18,241 nucleotides of DNA, from NCBI GenBank assembly GCA_030425785.1, contig JAUHYJ010000010.1, positions 1 through 18,241 of the forward strand, written 5' to 3'. Both the position numbers and the translations under genes were made by a program. Source of the DNA: Acidimicrobiia bacterium. GTDB lineage: Bacteria; Actinomycetota; Acidimicrobiia; Acidimicrobiales; Ilumatobacteraceae. Position 1 is the first letter of the stretch, and every line of letters starts with the position of its first letter. A model generated the notes under the pieces. The model had not been told where the DNA came from, did no database searches, and worked only from the letters and a program-made list of their open reading frames with translations. Below are positions 1-7,309 of the stretch, piece after piece.

Positions 1-886
1 GGGTGCGGAACTCGATCGGCCACCCCAGATCGGGGAAGTCGGCTCGGAGCATCGCTGCCAGCTCGTCGACGCAGTCGAGCGCCCGATCGAGGGGTACCGC
101 GTACTCGAGCTCGGTGTGCACTCGCGGTCGATGGTTGGGCAGCACCTCGTAGTTCCACGCGACCCGGCTGCCCTCGTCCGCGAGCGGGTACTCGGCGGGT
201 GCGTCCGTCGGGTCGATCGCCTTCGCGAACGCGAGGTCGCGGCTCGAGTACCAGAAGAACTCGAAGTGTCGGTGCCGTTCGATCCGCTCGGCGATCTCGG
301 ACCGGATCGTCGCGAGGTCGGTTCGCCACGCCGTCTCGGCGAGTCGGTACGCCGGCACGGCGCGCAGTTCGAGTTCGGTGACGACACCGAAGGCGCCGAG
401 CCCGAGCCGGGCCGCTCGGAACACCTCGGGCCGATCGTCGACGGAACACCTGATGAGGTCGCCGCGAGCGTCGATCATGGTCATGCCGGTCACCGCGGCC
501 GACAAGCTCGCCAGCCGCCGTCCGGTGCCGTGGGTGCCGGTCGCCACGGCACCGGCGATCGCCTGGCGGTCGATGTCGCCCTGGTTGGCGAGCGCGAGGC
601 CGTGGGCGTGCAGCGCCGGGCCCATCGCCGCGATGCGGGTGCCGGCCCACCAGCGGGCGCGGTCGGCGGCGACATCGATCAGGCCGGTGAGTGCCGACAG
701 GTCGACGATCACGTCGTCGACGGGTACGAGCGGGAAGTGCGAGTGGCCGGCGCCGGCGACGCGGACCCGCCGCCCGGCCGCTGCAGCGTCCGCCACGATC
801 GACCGGAGGTCGTCGATGCTGCGCACGTGGCGCAGATCGACGTCGGCGGCTCGGGCGCTGCCCGACCAGTTCACCCACTCGGCCAT
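1..886 (-). CDS. FAD-linked sugar-1,4-lactone oxidase family protein (3' end outside window)
   Basis: This is the N-terminal 295 residues of a VAO-type flavoprotein of the L-gulonolactone/D-arabinono-1,4-lactone oxidase family. Such enzymes oxidise an aldonolactone, or a related polyol, with FAD. Visible in the translation are a GAGHSH loop at residues 45-50, whose His48 aligns with the covalent FAD-binding histidine of the family. The FAD-domain signature GAVATGTHGTG follows at 112-122, and GLGAFGVVTELEL at 162-174. The start of the ALO substrate domain includes HFEFFWY at 207-213 and ELEYAVP at 259-265. The ATG at 884-886 starts the protein; a -10-like TACGCT ends six bases before it, so translation may be leaderless. 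The C-terminal part lies beyond base 1. Family assignment is firm; the substrate cannot be told, and alditol oxidase is an alternative. Confidence 0.88.
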   Translation of the reverse strand, partial: MAEWVNWSGSARAADVDLRHVRSIDDLRSIVADAAAAGRRVRVAGAGHSHFPLVPVDDVIVDLSALTGLIDVAADRARWWAGTRIAAMGPALHAHGLALANQGDIDRQAIAGAVATGTHGTGRRLASLSAAVTGMTMIDARGDLIRCSVDDRPEVFRAARLGLGAFGVVTELELRAVPAYRLAETAWRTDLATIRSEIAERIERHRHFEFFWYSSRDLAFAKAIDPTDAPAEYPLADEGSRVAWNYEVLPNHRPRVHTELEYAVPLDRALDCVDELAAMLRADFPDLGWPIEFRT

Positions 887-892
887 GGGCCG

Positions 893-898
893 AGCGTA
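893..898 (-). promoter_or_regulatory. -10 box (TACGCT) for a leaderless oxidase transcript
   Basis: On the minus strand TACGCT matches the actinobacterial TAnnnT -10 pattern and is separated from the oxidase ATG by only six bases. RNA would therefore begin at or next to the start codon. No Shine-Dalgarno sequence is visible in the 24-base gap to the upstream gene. No convincing -35 is seen. The same hexamer recurs upstream of the genes starting at 11622 and 17052. Confidence 0.5.
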
Positions 899-910
899 GG
901 GAACGCCGGG

Positions 911-1516
911 TCAGCGTGTGCGGTCGCGCTGCGACTGCTCGCGCCGCGCCCGGGCCTCGGCCTGCTTCTGGCGCTTCATCTCCTTGCGCTTGGCCTTGAT
1001 CGCCTCGCGCTCGGCGTCGTCGACCTTCGGGGCTCGCGGGATCGGTCCGCGCGACGTGGCCGCCGGCGGTGGCAGCTTGACCAGGTCGTCGTGCTTCAGG
1101 AGGTCGCGGATGATCGCCGCGGCCGGCGCCTCGCCGGCGACGGTCGACGCCAGCATCACCTGCGTGATGCCCGTGCCGTGGCGCTCGATCAGACCGGGCA
1201 GCACGTCGCGGAGCTCGTCGCTCGACGGATGATCGGCGCTGTCACCCAACTGCTCGATACAGTCGGCGAGGCAGGCGTCGGTCAGCACGAGTGCGATGCT
1301 CTCCATCGTGCCGTCCATCCGGCCCTTGGCGATCGCCGTCCGGATGCTTTCGGCGTCGACACTGCCCTCGGCCGCGCCGCCGAGCAGTTCGTCGATCGCA
1401 TCGCGGTGCTCGTCGCCGAGCGCCTCGATGGCGCCGTCGAGTTCGTCGTCCGTGGTGCTCTGGAAGGCGCGATCGATGAGACCGAGCGCCTGCAGACGGT
1501 TCTTGACCTGATTCAC
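911..1516 (-). CDS. Hypothetical protein with basic, charged C-terminal tail
   Basis: A 201-residue protein that I do not recognise. It starts with GTG at 1514-1516. The first ~145 residues look alpha-helical and acidic, with repeated EAL/DEL segments and no membrane span or signal peptide. It then has a Pro-rich linker (LPPPAATSRGPIPRAP, about 147-162). The final ~35 residues form a Lys/Arg/Gln-rich helix (KAKRKEMKRQKQAEARARRE) that could bind nucleic acid or form a coiled coil. It lies 24 bases upstream of the FAD oxidase on the same strand, but each gene has its own -10-like box, so an operon is uncertain. It is divergent from the ABC ATPase gene. Codon use looks like that of its neighbours, which supports a real gene. 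No function is assigned. Confidence 0.78.
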   Translation of the reverse strand: MNQVKNRLQALGLIDRAFQSTTDDELDGAIEALGDEHRDAIDELLGGAAEGSVDAESIRTAIAKGRMDGTMESIALVLTDACLADCIEQLGDSADHPSSDELRDVLPGLIERHGTGITQVMLASTVAGEAPAAAIIRDLLKHDDLVKLPPPAATSRGPIPRAPKVDDAEREAIKAKRKEMKRQKQAEARARREQSQRDRTR

Positions 1517-1523
1517 CGCGTCG

Positions 1524-1529
1524 ACGCTA
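1524..1529 (-). promoter_or_regulatory. -10 box (TAGCGT) for the hypothetical gene
   Basis: TAGCGT on the minus strand ends seven bases before the GTG start at 1516 and fits TAnnnT. At this distance transcription would start at or very near the start codon, and no Shine-Dalgarno sequence is seen. It shares the 99-base divergent intergenic region with the ABC ATPase promoter. Confidence 0.42.
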
Positions 1530-1544
1530 TCGCCCGTCGGTCCC

Positions 1545-1574
1545 TTGGCGTCCCGACGGCCCCTGGTCTAGATT
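1545..1574 (+). promoter_or_regulatory. Candidate -35/-10 promoter of the ABC ATPase gene
   Basis: TTGGCG at 1545-1550 and TAGATT at 1569-1574 are separated by 18 bases. They match the housekeeping pattern TTGnCn / TAnnnT. This predicts a leader of about 35 bases ending in a G-run (1607-1612) directly ahead of the ATG at 1616, which can serve as ribosome-binding site. Confidence 0.42.
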
Positions 1575-1615
1575 CGTCGGGACGACGTTCGTCGCCGACA
1601 GCATCCGGGGGGATC

Positions 1616-2776
1616 ATGGCAACCGTTCAACTCGACAACATCAACAAGATCTACGACAACGGGTTCCACGCGATCCACGATCTGAGCCTCGAGATCCAGG
1701 ATGGCGAGTTCCTGGTGCTGGTCGGCCCATCGGGGTGCGGCAAGTCGACGGCGCTGCGCATGGTCGCCGGGCTCGAGACGATCTCGGGCGGCACCATGAT
1801 GATCGGCGAGCGGGTCGTCAACGATGTCGAGCCGAAAGATCGCGACATCGCGATGGTGTTCCAGAACTACGCGCTGTACCCGCACATGTCGGTGTACGAC
1901 AACATCGGGTTCGCGCTGAAGCTGGCCAAGGTGCCCAAGGAGGAGATCGATCAGCGGGTGCGCAAGGCGGCCGAGATCCTCGAGTTGACCCACAACCTCG
2001 ATCGCAAGCCCGGTCAGTTGTCGGGTGGTCAGCGTCAGCGTGTCGCGATGGGTCGCGCGATCGTGCGTCAGCCGGCGGCGTTCCTGATGGACGAGCCGCT
2101 GTCGAACCTCGATGCGAAGCTGCGCGTGCAGATGCGTGCCGAGATCGCAGCACTGCAGCGTGAGCTCGGTGTCACGACGATCTACGTCACCCACGACCAG
2201 GTCGAGGCGATGACGATGGGCGACCGGGTCGCCGTGCTGAAAGACGGTTACCTCCAGCAGGTCGACACCCCGCAGAACCTGTACGACCGGCCGAACAACG
2301 TGTTCGTGGCGGCGTTCATCGGTTCGCCGTCGATGAACCTGTACGAATCGACGATCACGGTCGACGGCGACGGCGGCAGCCTCACACTCGGGTCGCAGAC
2401 GATCCCCTTGTCGCCCTCGTCGCTCGAGGCGCGTCCGGCCCTGCGGAACTACTCGGGCAAGAAGATCATCGTGGGCATCCGCCCCGAGGACTTCGAGGAC
2501 ACCGAGCACGACCCGGCCGGTCACCCGACGATCACGGCCCCGGTGGTCCTGATCGAGGCCCTGGGGTCCGAGCTCATGGTGCACTTCTCGCTCGACGCCT
2601 CGAACGTCGACTCCGGCGACCCGGACGCGGTCGACGAGGGCGGCGGCGCGTCGAACGCGGTCGGCCGCTTCAACCCGCGATCGCGGGTCCGGTCGGGCGA
2701 CACCGCAACGATCGCCCTGGCCGCCGAGAACCTGCACTTCTTCGACGCCGACACCCGCGAAGCCATCTGGAGCTGA
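1616..2776 (+). CDS. Sugar ABC transporter ATP-binding protein, UgpC/MsmK/MalK type
   Basis: A 386-residue ATPase of the CUT1 carbohydrate-uptake family, which powers import of sugars or glycerol-3-phosphate from the cytoplasmic face. All nucleotide-binding motifs are intact: Walker A GPSGCGKST at 37-45, Q-loop Gln83, signature LSGGQ at 135-139, Walker B FLMDE at 156-160, D-loop SNLDA at 163-167 and switch His193. A TOBE/MalK regulatory domain follows from about 235, including VGIRPEDF and the terminal LHFFD motif, with an acidic Gly-rich stretch near 322-340. The ATG at 1616 is chosen because the family motif begins there; the reading frame stays open upstream to 116 only as a shadow of minus-strand genes. 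No permease or solute-binding gene is nearby, so it may be a shared ATPase serving several transporters. Confidence 0.93.
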   Translation: MATVQLDNINKIYDNGFHAIHDLSLEIQDGEFLVLVGPSGCGKSTALRMVAGLETISGGTMMIGERVVNDVEPKDRDIAMVFQNYALYPHMSVYDNIGFALKLAKVPKEEIDQRVRKAAEILELTHNLDRKPGQLSGGQRQRVAMGRAIVRQPAAFLMDEPLSNLDAKLRVQMRAEIAALQRELGVTTIYVTHDQVEAMTMGDRVAVLKDGYLQQVDTPQNLYDRPNNVFVAAFIGSPSMNLYESTITVDGDGGSLTLGSQTIPLSPSSLEARPALRNYSGKKIIVGIRPEDFEDTEHDPAGHPTITAPVVLIEALGSELMVHFSLDASNVDSGDPDAVDEGGGASNAVGRFNPRSRVRSGDTATIALAAENLHFFDADTREAIWS

Positions 2777-2777
2777 G

Positions 2778-2811
2778 GGGCCGACCGCCGGCCCGGGGCC
2801 AGGGTCGGCCC
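2778..2811 (+). promoter_or_regulatory. GC-rich hairpin enclosing the M16 ribosome-binding site
   Basis: GGGCCGACC (2778-2786) and GGTCGGCCC (2803-2811) form a perfect 9-bp stem with a 16-base loop. It starts two bases after the ABC ATPase stop and ends directly before the GTG of the M16 gene. There is no T-run, so it is not a classic intrinsic terminator. The only Shine-Dalgarno-like bases (AGGG, 2801-2804) lie at the loop/3'-arm junction. It could act as a processing or termination site, or limit translation of the downstream gene. The inverted repeat is seen directly; the role is inferred. Confidence 0.5.
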
Positions 2812-5800
2812 GTGTCGTCTCCACGCCATCTGGCGGGCGCGCTCGCGCTCGCCCTCGTCGCCGTCGGCTGCTCTGGCGGCGACGACGCCGCCTCGACGAC
2901 GGTCGTCGCGCCCACGTCGACGTCCGCCGTCGCACCACCGTCGACCGCAGCGTCGGCCGACGGCGCGGGTGGCGACGATGCGGGCGCCGGTGGCGGTGAT
3001 GATGGCGGTGACGTCGACGGTGGGGCGCCCGACGTCGACGATCCGGTCGTCGAGTTCGTGCCGCTGCCCGGCCTGCTCGACGAGAGCGATCTCCCGATCC
3101 CCGACGACGACACCGTCGTCACCGGGGTGCTCGACAACGGGCTGCGGTACTACGTCCGCGAGAACGACAACCCCGGCGGCGCCGCCGAGCTCCGGCTGGC
3201 CGTCGCGGCCGGGTCGGTCGACGAGTTCGGCCCCTCGACCGGGCTCGCGCACTTCGTCGAACACATGCTCTTCAACGGCACCGAGCAATTCCCGGAGAAC
3301 GAGCTGATCGACGTGCTGCGCGGCTTCGGCGCACGCTTCGGGCCGGACATCAACGCGTACACCTCCTTCGACGAGACCGTCTACTCGCTGACGGTGCCGA
3401 ACGACGCCGTCACCGTCGAGCTCGGCCTCGAGGTGTTGAGCGAGTGGCTGGCCGCAGCGACGTTCGACGAGGCACAGGTCGTGGCCGAGCGCGGGGTGGT
3501 GCTCGACGAGTGGCGCATCCGGACCCAGTCGACCGACGGCCGCCTGTTCGACATCGCCGCGGACATGTACCTCGCCGGCACGGCCTGGGACGGTCGGGTG
3601 CCGATCGGCGATCGCGAGTCGATCGAGCAGATGCCGGCCGACGAACTGGTCGCGTACTACGACGCGTGGTACCGCCCGGACAACGCGGCGGTGATCGTCG
3701 TCGGTGACATCGAGGTCGACGACGTCGTCGACGACCTCGACCGGCTGTTCGCCGACGCGACCGGACGCTCCGACCGACCCGATCGGGCCGAGCCACGCAC
3801 GTTCGGGGTCGACACCGAGCCCGACTTCCGCCTGCACGCGGACCCCGATCAATCGACGGTCGACGTCGAGGTGACCCTGCCCCTGCCGGCCTTCGAGGGA
3901 ACGGGCACGTCGGCGCTGCGGGTGGCGTTCCTCGACCAGATGATCTACGACATCCTGGTCGAGCGGTTGCAGCTCGACACCGCCGCGGGCACGGCCCCCT
4001 TCGACGACGTCACGCCGGGCACCAACTCGTTCGTCGGAGCGCTCGACGCGCCGGCGCTGTATGCCTTCACCGACGCCGAAGGCGCGGCCGCGACGCTCGA
4101 CGCCCTGCTCGACGAGTACCTGCGTGCCGCCCGCGACGGATTCACCGAGACCGAACTCGACCTCGCGCGCGAGCGGACGCGTTCGTTCTTCCGGACGCGG
4201 TACGACGGGCGCGAGAGCACCCAGGACCGGGTCTACGCCGACCAGCTCGTCGAGCACTTCCTCCGCGACGAGCCCTACCCCTCGATCGCGGACGAGTTCA
4301 CGATCGTCAGCGACGTCCTCGACGCTGTGGGCGTCGACGACCTGCGTCGGCGGTTCCGTGCCCGCTGGACCAACTCGGCGCCGCATGTCATCATCTCGGC
4401 TCCCGAGTCGGCCGCCGACCAGGTCCCGTCCCGTGACGACGTGCTGGCGGCCATCGCCGCGACTGCGACCCGCGACGTCCCGCCCCGCGGTGAACAGCGG
4501 GACTTGCCCGAGCAGCTGATGGACCGTCCCGAGCCGATCGAGCCACTGACCATCAACGAGTTGTTCGGTTCCGGCAACCCGCTGTTCGATCCGGTCGAGG
4601 TCACGTATCCGAACGGCGTCCGTGTCCTCCTGAACGCCAACACCATCGTCGAGGGCCAGGTCTTCTTCGAGGCGTCGAGCCCCGGTGGGTCGTCGTTGGT
4701 CGCCGATGCGGACGCCGCGGATGCGCTGTACGCCGCCGATGTCGTCGGATCGAGTGGCGTGGGCGACTTCAACCAGGCCGAACTCGCGCGGATCCTGTCG
4801 GGGGACGATCTCGAGGTCGTCCCGGTCCTCGATGTGTACACGGAGGGGTTCTTCGGCTCGGCCGCCACCGCGGATCTGGAACCGGTGCTCCAGCTGATCC
4901 ATCAGTACGTCACGGCGCCACGCGTCGACCAGGTCGCACTCGACCAGCTGATCGCCTCGGAGGGCCCGGTGATCGACGACCCGTCGACCAACCCCGGTGC
5001 GGCGGAATTCGACGAGCTGACCGAGCTGCGGTACGGCGACGAGGTGCGCTACGCCGTCCTGCCCGACCCGGCCACGTTCGAGACCGTCGATCTGGCCGGC
5101 ATCGAACGGGTGTGGAACGAACGCTTCGGCGACGTCGGAGACTGGGTGTTCGTCATCAGCGGCGACATCGACATCCCGACCACGATCGACCTGGTGTCGA
5201 GCTACATCGGCACCCTGCCCGGCACCTCGACGACGGAGGTCCCGATCGACGTGTCGATCCCGGTCCCGGCCGAACCGCGGCGTTCGACCATCAACGCCGG
5301 GAGTGGCACCACGGCGTCGATGTCGATGCGTTTCTCCCAGCCGATCGACGAGATCGACGCCACGACACAGGCCCAGATCGACGTGACGATCGACGTGCTG
5401 CAGAATCGGCTGACCGACGTGATCCGCGAGCGCCTGGGCGACACCTACTCGCCGAGTGCGTTCGTCTTCGCCAACTTCGACCCGGACCCGCACGTCGACG
5501 TCTACGTCAGCGTCACCGGTGACCCCGACCGCATCGCCGACATCGGCGATCTGGTCCTCGCAGAGCTCGACGACCTCGGCACCAACGGCCCGACCGACGC
5601 CGAGTTCGCCAACGCCATGGCCCAGGTCGACGAGCAGTACTCGTTCATCAACAACGGCGAGATCATCGGGGCCCTGCTCGGCGACGCGCTCGACGACGGA
5701 GTCACCCTCGACACCTACCTCGAACGCAACCTCGGCTTGGACGAGGTCACGGCGTCGTCGACGGCGACGTTCGTCGATCGTTTCGTCTCGACCGACTCGT

Positions 5801-5829
5801 TCGTGCAGGTCACGACGATTCCGCGTTGA
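2812..5829 (+). CDS. M16 (pitrilysin/PqqL-like) zinc metallopeptidase, predicted lipoprotein
   Basis: A 1005-residue exported peptidase. Residues 1-20 form a lipoprotein signal with lipobox LVAVGC and acylated Cys20. A disordered Ser/Thr/Gly/Asp-rich spacer follows to about 80. The first M16 domain has the inverted zinc motif HFVEH (His147, Glu150, His151) and the third ligand Glu226 in ERGVV, 74 residues after His151, the spacing expected of the family. A second M16 half begins near 595 (YPNGVRVLLN) but has VADADA where HxxEH would sit, so it is the usual non-catalytic partner half. Both halves are in one chain, as in PqqL and pitrilysin. It likely degrades peptides outside the membrane. The GTG start gives the correct signal peptide. 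It follows the ABC ATPase by 35 bases, filled by a hairpin, and converges on the PhzF gene. Confidence 0.92.
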   Translation: MSSPRHLAGALALALVAVGCSGGDDAASTTVVAPTSTSAVAPPSTAASADGAGGDDAGAGGGDDGGDVDGGAPDVDDPVVEFVPLPGLLDESDLPIPDDDTVVTGVLDNGLRYYVRENDNPGGAAELRLAVAAGSVDEFGPSTGLAHFVEHMLFNGTEQFPENELIDVLRGFGARFGPDINAYTSFDETVYSLTVPNDAVTVELGLEVLSEWLAAATFDEAQVVAERGVVLDEWRIRTQSTDGRLFDIAADMYLAGTAWDGRVPIGDRESIEQMPADELVAYYDAWYRPDNAAVIVVGDIEVDDVVDDLDRLFADATGRSDRPDRAEPRTFGVDTEPDFRLHADPDQSTVDVEVTLPLPAFEGTGTSALRVAFLDQMIYDILVERLQLDTAAGTAPFDDVTPGTNSFVGALDAPALYAFTDAEGAAATLDALLDEYLRAARDGFTETELDLARERTRSFFRTRYDGRESTQDRVYADQLVEHFLRDEPYPSIADEFTIVSDVLDAVGVDDLRRRFRARWTNSAPHVIISAPESAADQVPSRDDVLAAIAATATRDVPPRGEQRDLPEQLMDRPEPIEPLTINELFGSGNPLFDPVEVTYPNGVRVLLNANTIVEGQVFFEASSPGGSSLVADADAADALYAADVVGSSGVGDFNQAELARILSGDDLEVVPVLDVYTEGFFGSAATADLEPVLQLIHQYVTAPRVDQVALDQLIASEGPVIDDPSTNPGAAEFDELTELRYGDEVRYAVLPDPATFETVDLAGIERVWNERFGDVGDWVFVISGDIDIPTTIDLVSSYIGTLPGTSTTEVPIDVSIPVPAEPRRSTINAGSGTTASMSMRFSQPIDEIDATTQAQIDVTIDVLQNRLTDVIRERLGDTYSPSAFVFANFDPDPHVDVYVSVTGDPDRIADIGDLVLAELDDLGTNGPTDAEFANAMAQVDEQYSFINNGEIIGALLGDALDDGVTLDTYLERNLGLDEVTASSTATFVDRFVSTDSFVQVTTIPR

Positions 5830-5860
5830 GGCACCCGTCCCGTCAGAGCTCGACGGTGCC
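5830..5860. terminator. Possible bidirectional terminator hairpin between convergent genes
   Basis: GGCACCCGTC (5830-5839) pairs with GACGGTGCC (5852-5860) with one bulged C and a 12-base loop. It begins directly after the M16 stop codon and runs into the last codons of the convergent PhzF gene. No T-run is present on either strand, as is common in GC-rich actinobacteria, so the role is uncertain. Confidence 0.3.
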
Positions 5861-6676
5861 GCTGATGGGGACCACGACGTCGCCGCCGATCCAGATCGCC
5901 CCGTCGTCGCCGCGCTCGACGTGGACACGCCCGCTGCGCCCGATCGCCGTGCCCTGACGGGCGACGTAGCCGGCGAGGTCCGGGTCGCGCCCGAGCAGCC
6001 ACATGGCGATCGAGGCGTTGAGGCTCCCGGTGACCGGGTCCTCGTCGTGCCCGCTCCGGCCCGGGAAGAACGCCCGCACCTCGACGTCGGCGTCGGTGTC
6101 GTCGTCCCCGATCCGGCCGACGAGGCCGAGCTTGAGGTCGGGTGCCGACGAGAAGTCGGGTTCGACCGCGAGCACCGTGGCGGCGTCGGCCAGCTCGACC
6201 GCGATCCACCCCGGGCCGTTGTCGGCCCAGACCGCATCGACGATCGCGACGCCGAGCACGCGCTCGAGGGTCGCGTGCAGCTCGTCGTCGACCGGGCCCG
6301 ACCGGACGAGGGGCGGCGCCGCGAAGGCAAGCCGATCGCCGTCGGTCCGGATCGTCACCAACCCGGCACCGCATTCCTGGACGACGCGACCGGACGTCGC
6401 CGGGACACCGCCGTGGTCGAGCCACGCCCGACACGAGCCGAGCGTTGGATGGCCGGCGAAGGGCAGCTCGACGGTCGTCGTGAAGATCCGGACGCGGTAG
6501 TCGGCCGCGGGATCGGTCGGGGCCAGCAGGAACGTCGTCTCGGACAGATTCGTCCAATTCGCGAAGCGTGCCATGTCGGCGTCGGTGATCCCGTCGCCGT
6601 CGACCACGACGGCCAGCGGGTTGCCGTGGCAGGCGCGGTCGGTGAACACGTCGGCCTGGACGAAGCGGCGCTGCAT
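5843..6676 (-). CDS. PhzF family isomerase/epimerase-like protein
   Basis: A 277-residue member of the PhzF/DapF-fold family, which includes the phenazine isomerase PhzF and many enzymes of unknown substrate. Motifs are those of the family: QADVFTDRACHGNPLAVV near the N-terminus, the catalytic-type Glu46 in NLSETTF, the glycine-rich PFAGHPTLGS at about 72-81 and EDPVTGS at 212-218 near the second half of the active site. Length is normal. I chose the ATG at 6674-6676 because the family usually begins just before the (Q)VDVFT motif; an in-frame GTG at 6685 would add three residues. It lies 44 bases after the unknown minus-strand gene, with a hairpin between them. No phenazine genes are nearby, so a role in phenazine synthesis is not supported. 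Confidence 0.9.
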   Translation of the reverse strand: MQRRFVQADVFTDRACHGNPLAVVVDGDGITDADMARFANWTNLSETTFLLAPTDPAADYRVRIFTTTVELPFAGHPTLGSCRAWLDHGGVPATSGRVVQECGAGLVTIRTDGDRLAFAAPPLVRSGPVDDELHATLERVLGVAIVDAVWADNGPGWIAVELADAATVLAVEPDFSSAPDLKLGLVGRIGDDDTDADVEVRAFFPGRSGHDEDPVTGSLNASIAMWLLGRDPDLAGYVARQGTAIGRSGRVHVERGDDGAIWIGGDVVVPISGTVEL

Positions 6677-6696
6677 GCCCGCCACTGTGGCATGAC

Positions 6697-6713
6697 CGTC
6701 CCGATGCGGGACG
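6697..6713 (-). terminator. Candidate terminator hairpin
   Basis: CGTCCCG (6697-6703) and CGGGACG (6707-6713) form a perfect 7-bp stem with a 3-base loop, eight bases past the stop of the unknown gene at 6721-7233 and 21 bases before the PhzF start. No T-run follows. It could terminate the upstream gene or separate the two transcripts. Confidence 0.35.
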
Positions 6714-6720
6714 ACCCGAT

Positions 6721-7233
6721 TCAGCGCATGTTGCGGGCGGTCACGTCGCGTTGGCTGACCTCGACCAGCTCACCGGCGCGCACCTCGTACGACACGACGT
6801 GGTCGACCTGGTGCCCGCCGGAACGCGCCCTGCCGGTCACGACGTCGAGCTCGGTCCCGTCGACGACCGGGACGAGCGCGACGGCGCGGAAGCCGTCGTC
6901 GGTGCCCGGCGACGAGCGCTTGTCCTCGCGCAGCAGGAGCCCCGAGTCCCAGACCCAGACGTCGTCGACGCTGACGAAGCGGCAGCGATGACTCGTGCGC
7001 GACTTCGAGACGAGCCCACCCGGGCACACGATGACCTCGCCCTCGACCCACGGGAGCACCCCGAGCCCGTCGCGCCCGAAACCGATCTCGAACGCTCTCG
7101 CGATGATCGCGTCCTGGTCGCCGCTCGTGATGGCACGTTCGATCTGGACCTGGCGGACCGCTTCGGCGACGTGGTGCAGCTCGTCGGTCGTCATGCCACG
7201 CAGCGAGTCGACGAGCTGTTCCGGATTCGTCAC
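6721..7233 (-). CDS. Hypothetical protein, 170 aa
   Basis: I do not recognise this protein. The N-terminal ~45 residues form a helical segment (EQLVDSLRGMTTDELHHVAE), followed by a probable beta-rich domain with GLGVLPWVEGEVIVCPGG near 57-74 and VSVDDVWVWDSGLL near 88-101. It has no signal peptide or membrane span. Two cysteines (in VCPGG and SHRCRF) are not in a metal-binding arrangement. I prefer the GTG at 7231-7233. The frame stays open to 7311, but that extension would overlap the start codon of the divergent alcohol dehydrogenase gene and reads as unlike protein (MMMNPQISV...). A start at the internal Met of GMTTDEL (7194) is also possible. It is divergent from the dehydrogenase operon and upstream of the PhzF gene; no functional link is evident. 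Confidence 0.75.
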   Translation of the reverse strand: MTNPEQLVDSLRGMTTDELHHVAEAVRQVQIERAITSGDQDAIIARAFEIGFGRDGLGVLPWVEGEVIVCPGGLVSKSRTSHRCRFVSVDDVWVWDSGLLLREDKRSSPGTDDGFRAVALVPVVDGTELDVVTGRARSGGHQVDHVVSYEVRAGELVEVSQRDVTARNMR

Positions 7234-7250
7234 GCGACCAGGATGCTGGC

Positions 7251-7300
7251 TACCGTCCGGAACGCAACACGAGTTGTGCCATCCGACCGAGATTTGGGGG
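7251..7300 (+). promoter_or_regulatory. Candidate -10 box and ribosome-binding site of the dehydrogenase operon
   Basis: TACCGT at 7251-7256 fits TAnnnT and would give a leader of about 45 bases. A G-run GGGGG at 7296-7300 lies nine bases before the ATG at 7310 and is a good ribosome-binding site; it settles the start, which a longer open frame back to 6995 would otherwise obscure. The -35 is not convincing. Confidence 0.35.
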
Positions 7301-7309
7301 TTCATCATC

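Noticed and set aside
116..1615. Upstream extension of the ABC ATPase giving an 886-residue fusion
   Set aside because: The added 500 residues are antisense to two minus-strand genes and have no family signal; the family N-terminus begins at 1616.
2521..6330. 1269-residue open frame on the minus strand opposite the M16 peptidase and part of PhzF
   Set aside because: It is antisense to genes with clear catalytic motifs, has Arg/Asp/Val-rich shadow composition and no recognisable domain.
5843..6676. Phenazine biosynthesis gene
   Set aside because: The PhzF fold is common in unrelated pathways and no other phenazine gene is present in the window.
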